Below are positions 49,794 through 51,825 of a stretch of DNA of 51,825 nucleotides, piece by piece; positions within the stretch are counted from its first letter, which is position 1, and each line of letters starts with the position of its first letter. This stretch comes from an uncultured Clostridium sp. Its GTDB lineage: Bacteria > Bacillota > Clostridia > TANB77 > CAG-508. The stretch covers positions 1 to 51,825 of the forward strand of contig CAKNPW010000012.1 of assembly GCA_930990555.1 (NCBI GenBank), read 5' to 3'. The notes beneath the pieces were generated by a model. The model made no database searches and was not told where the DNA came from. It saw only the letters and a program-made list of their open reading frames with translations. A program made the translations under genes and the position numbers.

Positions 49794-51825
49794 ATGGAAG
49801 AAAAAATACCAGTAGTTAATGAAATGAATACAAGTCAAAGACCAGCTATAGAAGTATTACAAAAATTAGGATATAAATACATATCTGAAGAAGGAAATAA
49901 AAATTTAAGAAATAATATTTTAACAGATGTAATATTTAAAGATATATTAGCTAAAAAATTAAATGAAATAAATAGTTATGAATATAAGGGGGAAAAATAT
50001 AAGTTTTCAGCAAGTACAATAGGACAAGCTATTAAAGATTTAAATGAAGATTTAGTAACAGGTCTTATTAGTACAAATGAAAAAATATATGATTTATTAA
50101 CATTAGGAAAATCATATCAAGAAAATATGGTAGATGGGACTAAGAGATCTTTTGATATAAAATATATAGACTTTGAACATCCTGAAAATAACGATTTTTA
50201 TGTTACAGAGGAATTTTCTGTTTTAAGAATGAATGGTAAAAACTATGCGACACCGGATATTGTTTTATTTATAAATGGTATACCATTAGCAGTAATAGAA
50301 TGTAAAGATTCATCAATACCAATAATTCAAGCTATTTCTCAAAATATAAGAAATCAAAAGCCAGACTATATTCCTCAACTATTTAAATTTATACAAATAG
50401 TTATGGCAGCTAATAAAAATGAAACAAAATATGCTACTTGTGGTACGCCAGATAAATTTTGGTCAACATGGAATGAACAATATGTGGAGAAACAAAATGA
50501 ATTATTAAATAAAACTGTAATTGGTAGACAAGTAACGAAGCAGGATAGGGACATAATTTCATTATTTGAAAAAGAAAGATTTTTAGAATTAATAAAAGAC
50601 TTTATAATATTTGAAGCAGGAATAAAGAAAATATGTAGATATCAACAATATTTTGCTGTAAAAGCAATGTTAGAAAGAATAAAGCATGACAAAAAAGGTG
50701 GAGTTGTTTGGCATACACAGGGATCTGGAAAATCAATAACAATGGTATATATAACTAAAAAATTAATGGAAGATAAAGAAATACAAAATCCACGAGTAGT
50801 TATAGTAACAGATAGAGTAGATTTGGATAAACAAATTCATAAAACATTTAATAGAATTGGTGTAGAAGCAGCAAGAGCAACAACAGGGAATAATTTGACG
50901 GAATTAATTAAAAACGAAAAAATAAGAGTTATAACAACTGTTGTAAATAAGTTTGAAACAGTAGTAAAATCAGGAGTTTCAGTAGAAACGCCAAATACAT
51001 TTATATTAGTTGATGAAGGACATAGAACTCAATATGGTGAAATAAATAGAAGAATGCAAGAAGTATTCAAAGGAGCAATATATATTTCATTTACAGGGAC
51101 ACCAATTATGAAAAGAGATAGAGATATATTTGATAAATTCGGAGGCTTGATACATAAATATTCTTTAGATGATGCTTTAAAAGATAAAGCTATAGTACCA
51201 CTAATTTATGAAGGAAAAATGGTTGATCAAGAAGTTTCTAAAGAAGCTATTGATATGAGACTAGATATGTTAACAAGAAACTTGACTCCAGAGCAAAAAA
51301 TGGAGGTAATGAAAAAATGGAGCAGATTTGAAAAAGTTGCTTCATCTGAGCAGAGATTGGAATTGATTGCATGGGACATAGCAAGTAATTACAATCAAAC
51401 ATTAAAAGGAACAGGTTTTAATGCAATGCTTGCATGTAACAAAAAGATAGAAGCAGTAAAATATTATAATATTTTTAGAGATGAATTTCCTGAATTAGAA
51501 ATTGCAGTTGTAATATCACCTCCTGATATGAGAGAGGGAGAAGGAAGTATTGATGAAGATACTAATGATATTGTAAAAAAATTTTATATAAATGCGATTT
51601 CAAACTATAAAAACGAAGAGGAATATGAAGAGACTATAAAATCTAAATTTATAAACGGAGACATAGATATACTTATTGTCGTGGATAAATTACTTACAGG
51701 ATTTGATGCACCAAAAGCATCAACATTATATTTAGACAAACAAATAAAAGAACATAATTTATTACAAGCTATAGCAAGAGTAAACAGACTTTGTGATGGA
51801 AAAGATTATGGTTATATAGTTGATT
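49794..51825 (+). CDS. hsdR: Type I restriction enzyme HsdR, truncated by the window end
   Basis: The open frame begins at ATG 49794 (GGGGGGC just upstream) and continues past the last base: 677 complete codons are present. The N-terminal endonuclease has PDIVLFINGIPLAVIECK (D155, E169, K171, a PD-(D/E)xK site). The motor domains have Walker A QGSGKS (G310-S314), VDEGH (D407-H410) and TGTPIMKRDRDIF. It translocates DNA and cleaves when the recognition site is unmethylated. The C-terminal end is outside the window. Confidence 0.95.
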   Translation, partial: MEEKIPVVNEMNTSQRPAIEVLQKLGYKYISEEGNKNLRNNILTDVIFKDILAKKLNEINSYEYKGEKYKFSASTIGQAIKDLNEDLVTGLISTNEKIYDLLTLGKSYQENMVDGTKRSFDIKYIDFEHPENNDFYVTEEFSVLRMNGKNYATPDIVLFINGIPLAVIECKDSSIPIIQAISQNIRNQKPDYIPQLFKFIQIVMAANKNETKYATCGTPDKFWSTWNEQYVEKQNELLNKTVIGRQVTKQDRDIISLFEKERFLELIKDFIIFEAGIKKICRYQQYFAVKAMLERIKHDKKGGVVWHTQGSGKSITMVYITKKLMEDKEIQNPRVVIVTDRVDLDKQIHKTFNRIGVEAARATTGNNLTELIKNEKIRVITTVVNKFETVVKSGVSVETPNTFILVDEGHRTQYGEINRRMQEVFKGAIYISFTGTPIMKRDRDIFDKFGGLIHKYSLDDALKDKAIVPLIYEGKMVDQEVSKEAIDMRLDMLTRNLTPEQKMEVMKKWSRFEKVASSEQRLELIAWDIASNYNQTLKGTGFNAMLACNKKIEAVKYYNIFRDEFPELEIAVVISPPDMREGEGSIDEDTNDIVKKFYINAISNYKNEEEYEETIKSKFINGDIDILIVVDKLLTGFDAPKASTLYLDKQIKEHNLLQAIARVNRLCDGKDYGYIVD

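Overview
This is an A/T-rich window from a low-GC Firmicute, most likely a Clostridia-type bacterium. The evidence is AGA-dominated arginine codons, AGGAGG-type Shine-Dalgarno (SD) sites, a rimP-nusA-ylxR-ylxQ-infB-rbfA-nrnA-truB operon and a compact fatty-acid synthesis (FASII) operon. The lineage is inferred from gene order and family resemblance only. All 54 complete genes I annotate end in TAA (33) or TAG (21). None ends in TGA, and none has TGA in frame.

Layout. 1-8806: a translation/ribosome-assembly operon from a good promoter at 81-109, followed by birA and a superoxide dismutase. 8833-11349: a tandem MazG-like protein and a methyltransferase, converging on a radical SAM gene that may be leaderless. 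11365-13127: a cassette of small genes that is visibly less A/T-rich. It holds an orphan 73-aa protein and two paralogous proteins of unknown function, with their own promoters, terminators and gene scraps. 13289-19598: fabH-fabD-fabG-fabF-accB-fabZ-accC, without acpP, an enoyl reductase or accDA. 19599-20209: degenerate gene remnants. 20211-29849: a dense run of small nucleotide-handling and HAD/Nudix/GNAT enzymes, including an NDK-like protein, a MazG fusion, an ITPase-like enzyme and a GNAT-HD fusion.

30090-35947 holds two adjacent DUF262 proteins (the first with a DUF1524 HNH-type nuclease end) and a SpoVK/CbbX-like AAA+ ATPase behind a hairpin that hides its SD. This resembles an uncatalogued defence module and is my main candidate for an undescribed system. 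It ends next to the 3' half of an initiator tRNA-Met (36231-36275), a probable att core.

36544 to the window end is an integrative mobilizable element. It carries a tyrosine integrase, a ClpP/SppA-fold (SDH-type) protease with a small partner, a zinc-ribbon protein, an excisionase-like gene, replication initiator and DnaC-like loader genes, a ParB-like protein, a candidate oriT and a MOB relaxase. Its cargo is a type I restriction operon: half-size HsdS, HsdM, an AbiJ/HEPN-like protein, full HsdS, an unknown regulator-like protein, and HsdR cut by the window end. Repeated shared features include GGGAC-type palindromic intergenic repeats at three loci, terminator-like hairpins containing the next gene's SD at three loci, and a TTGTTAACAA palindrome at two loci in the mobile element.
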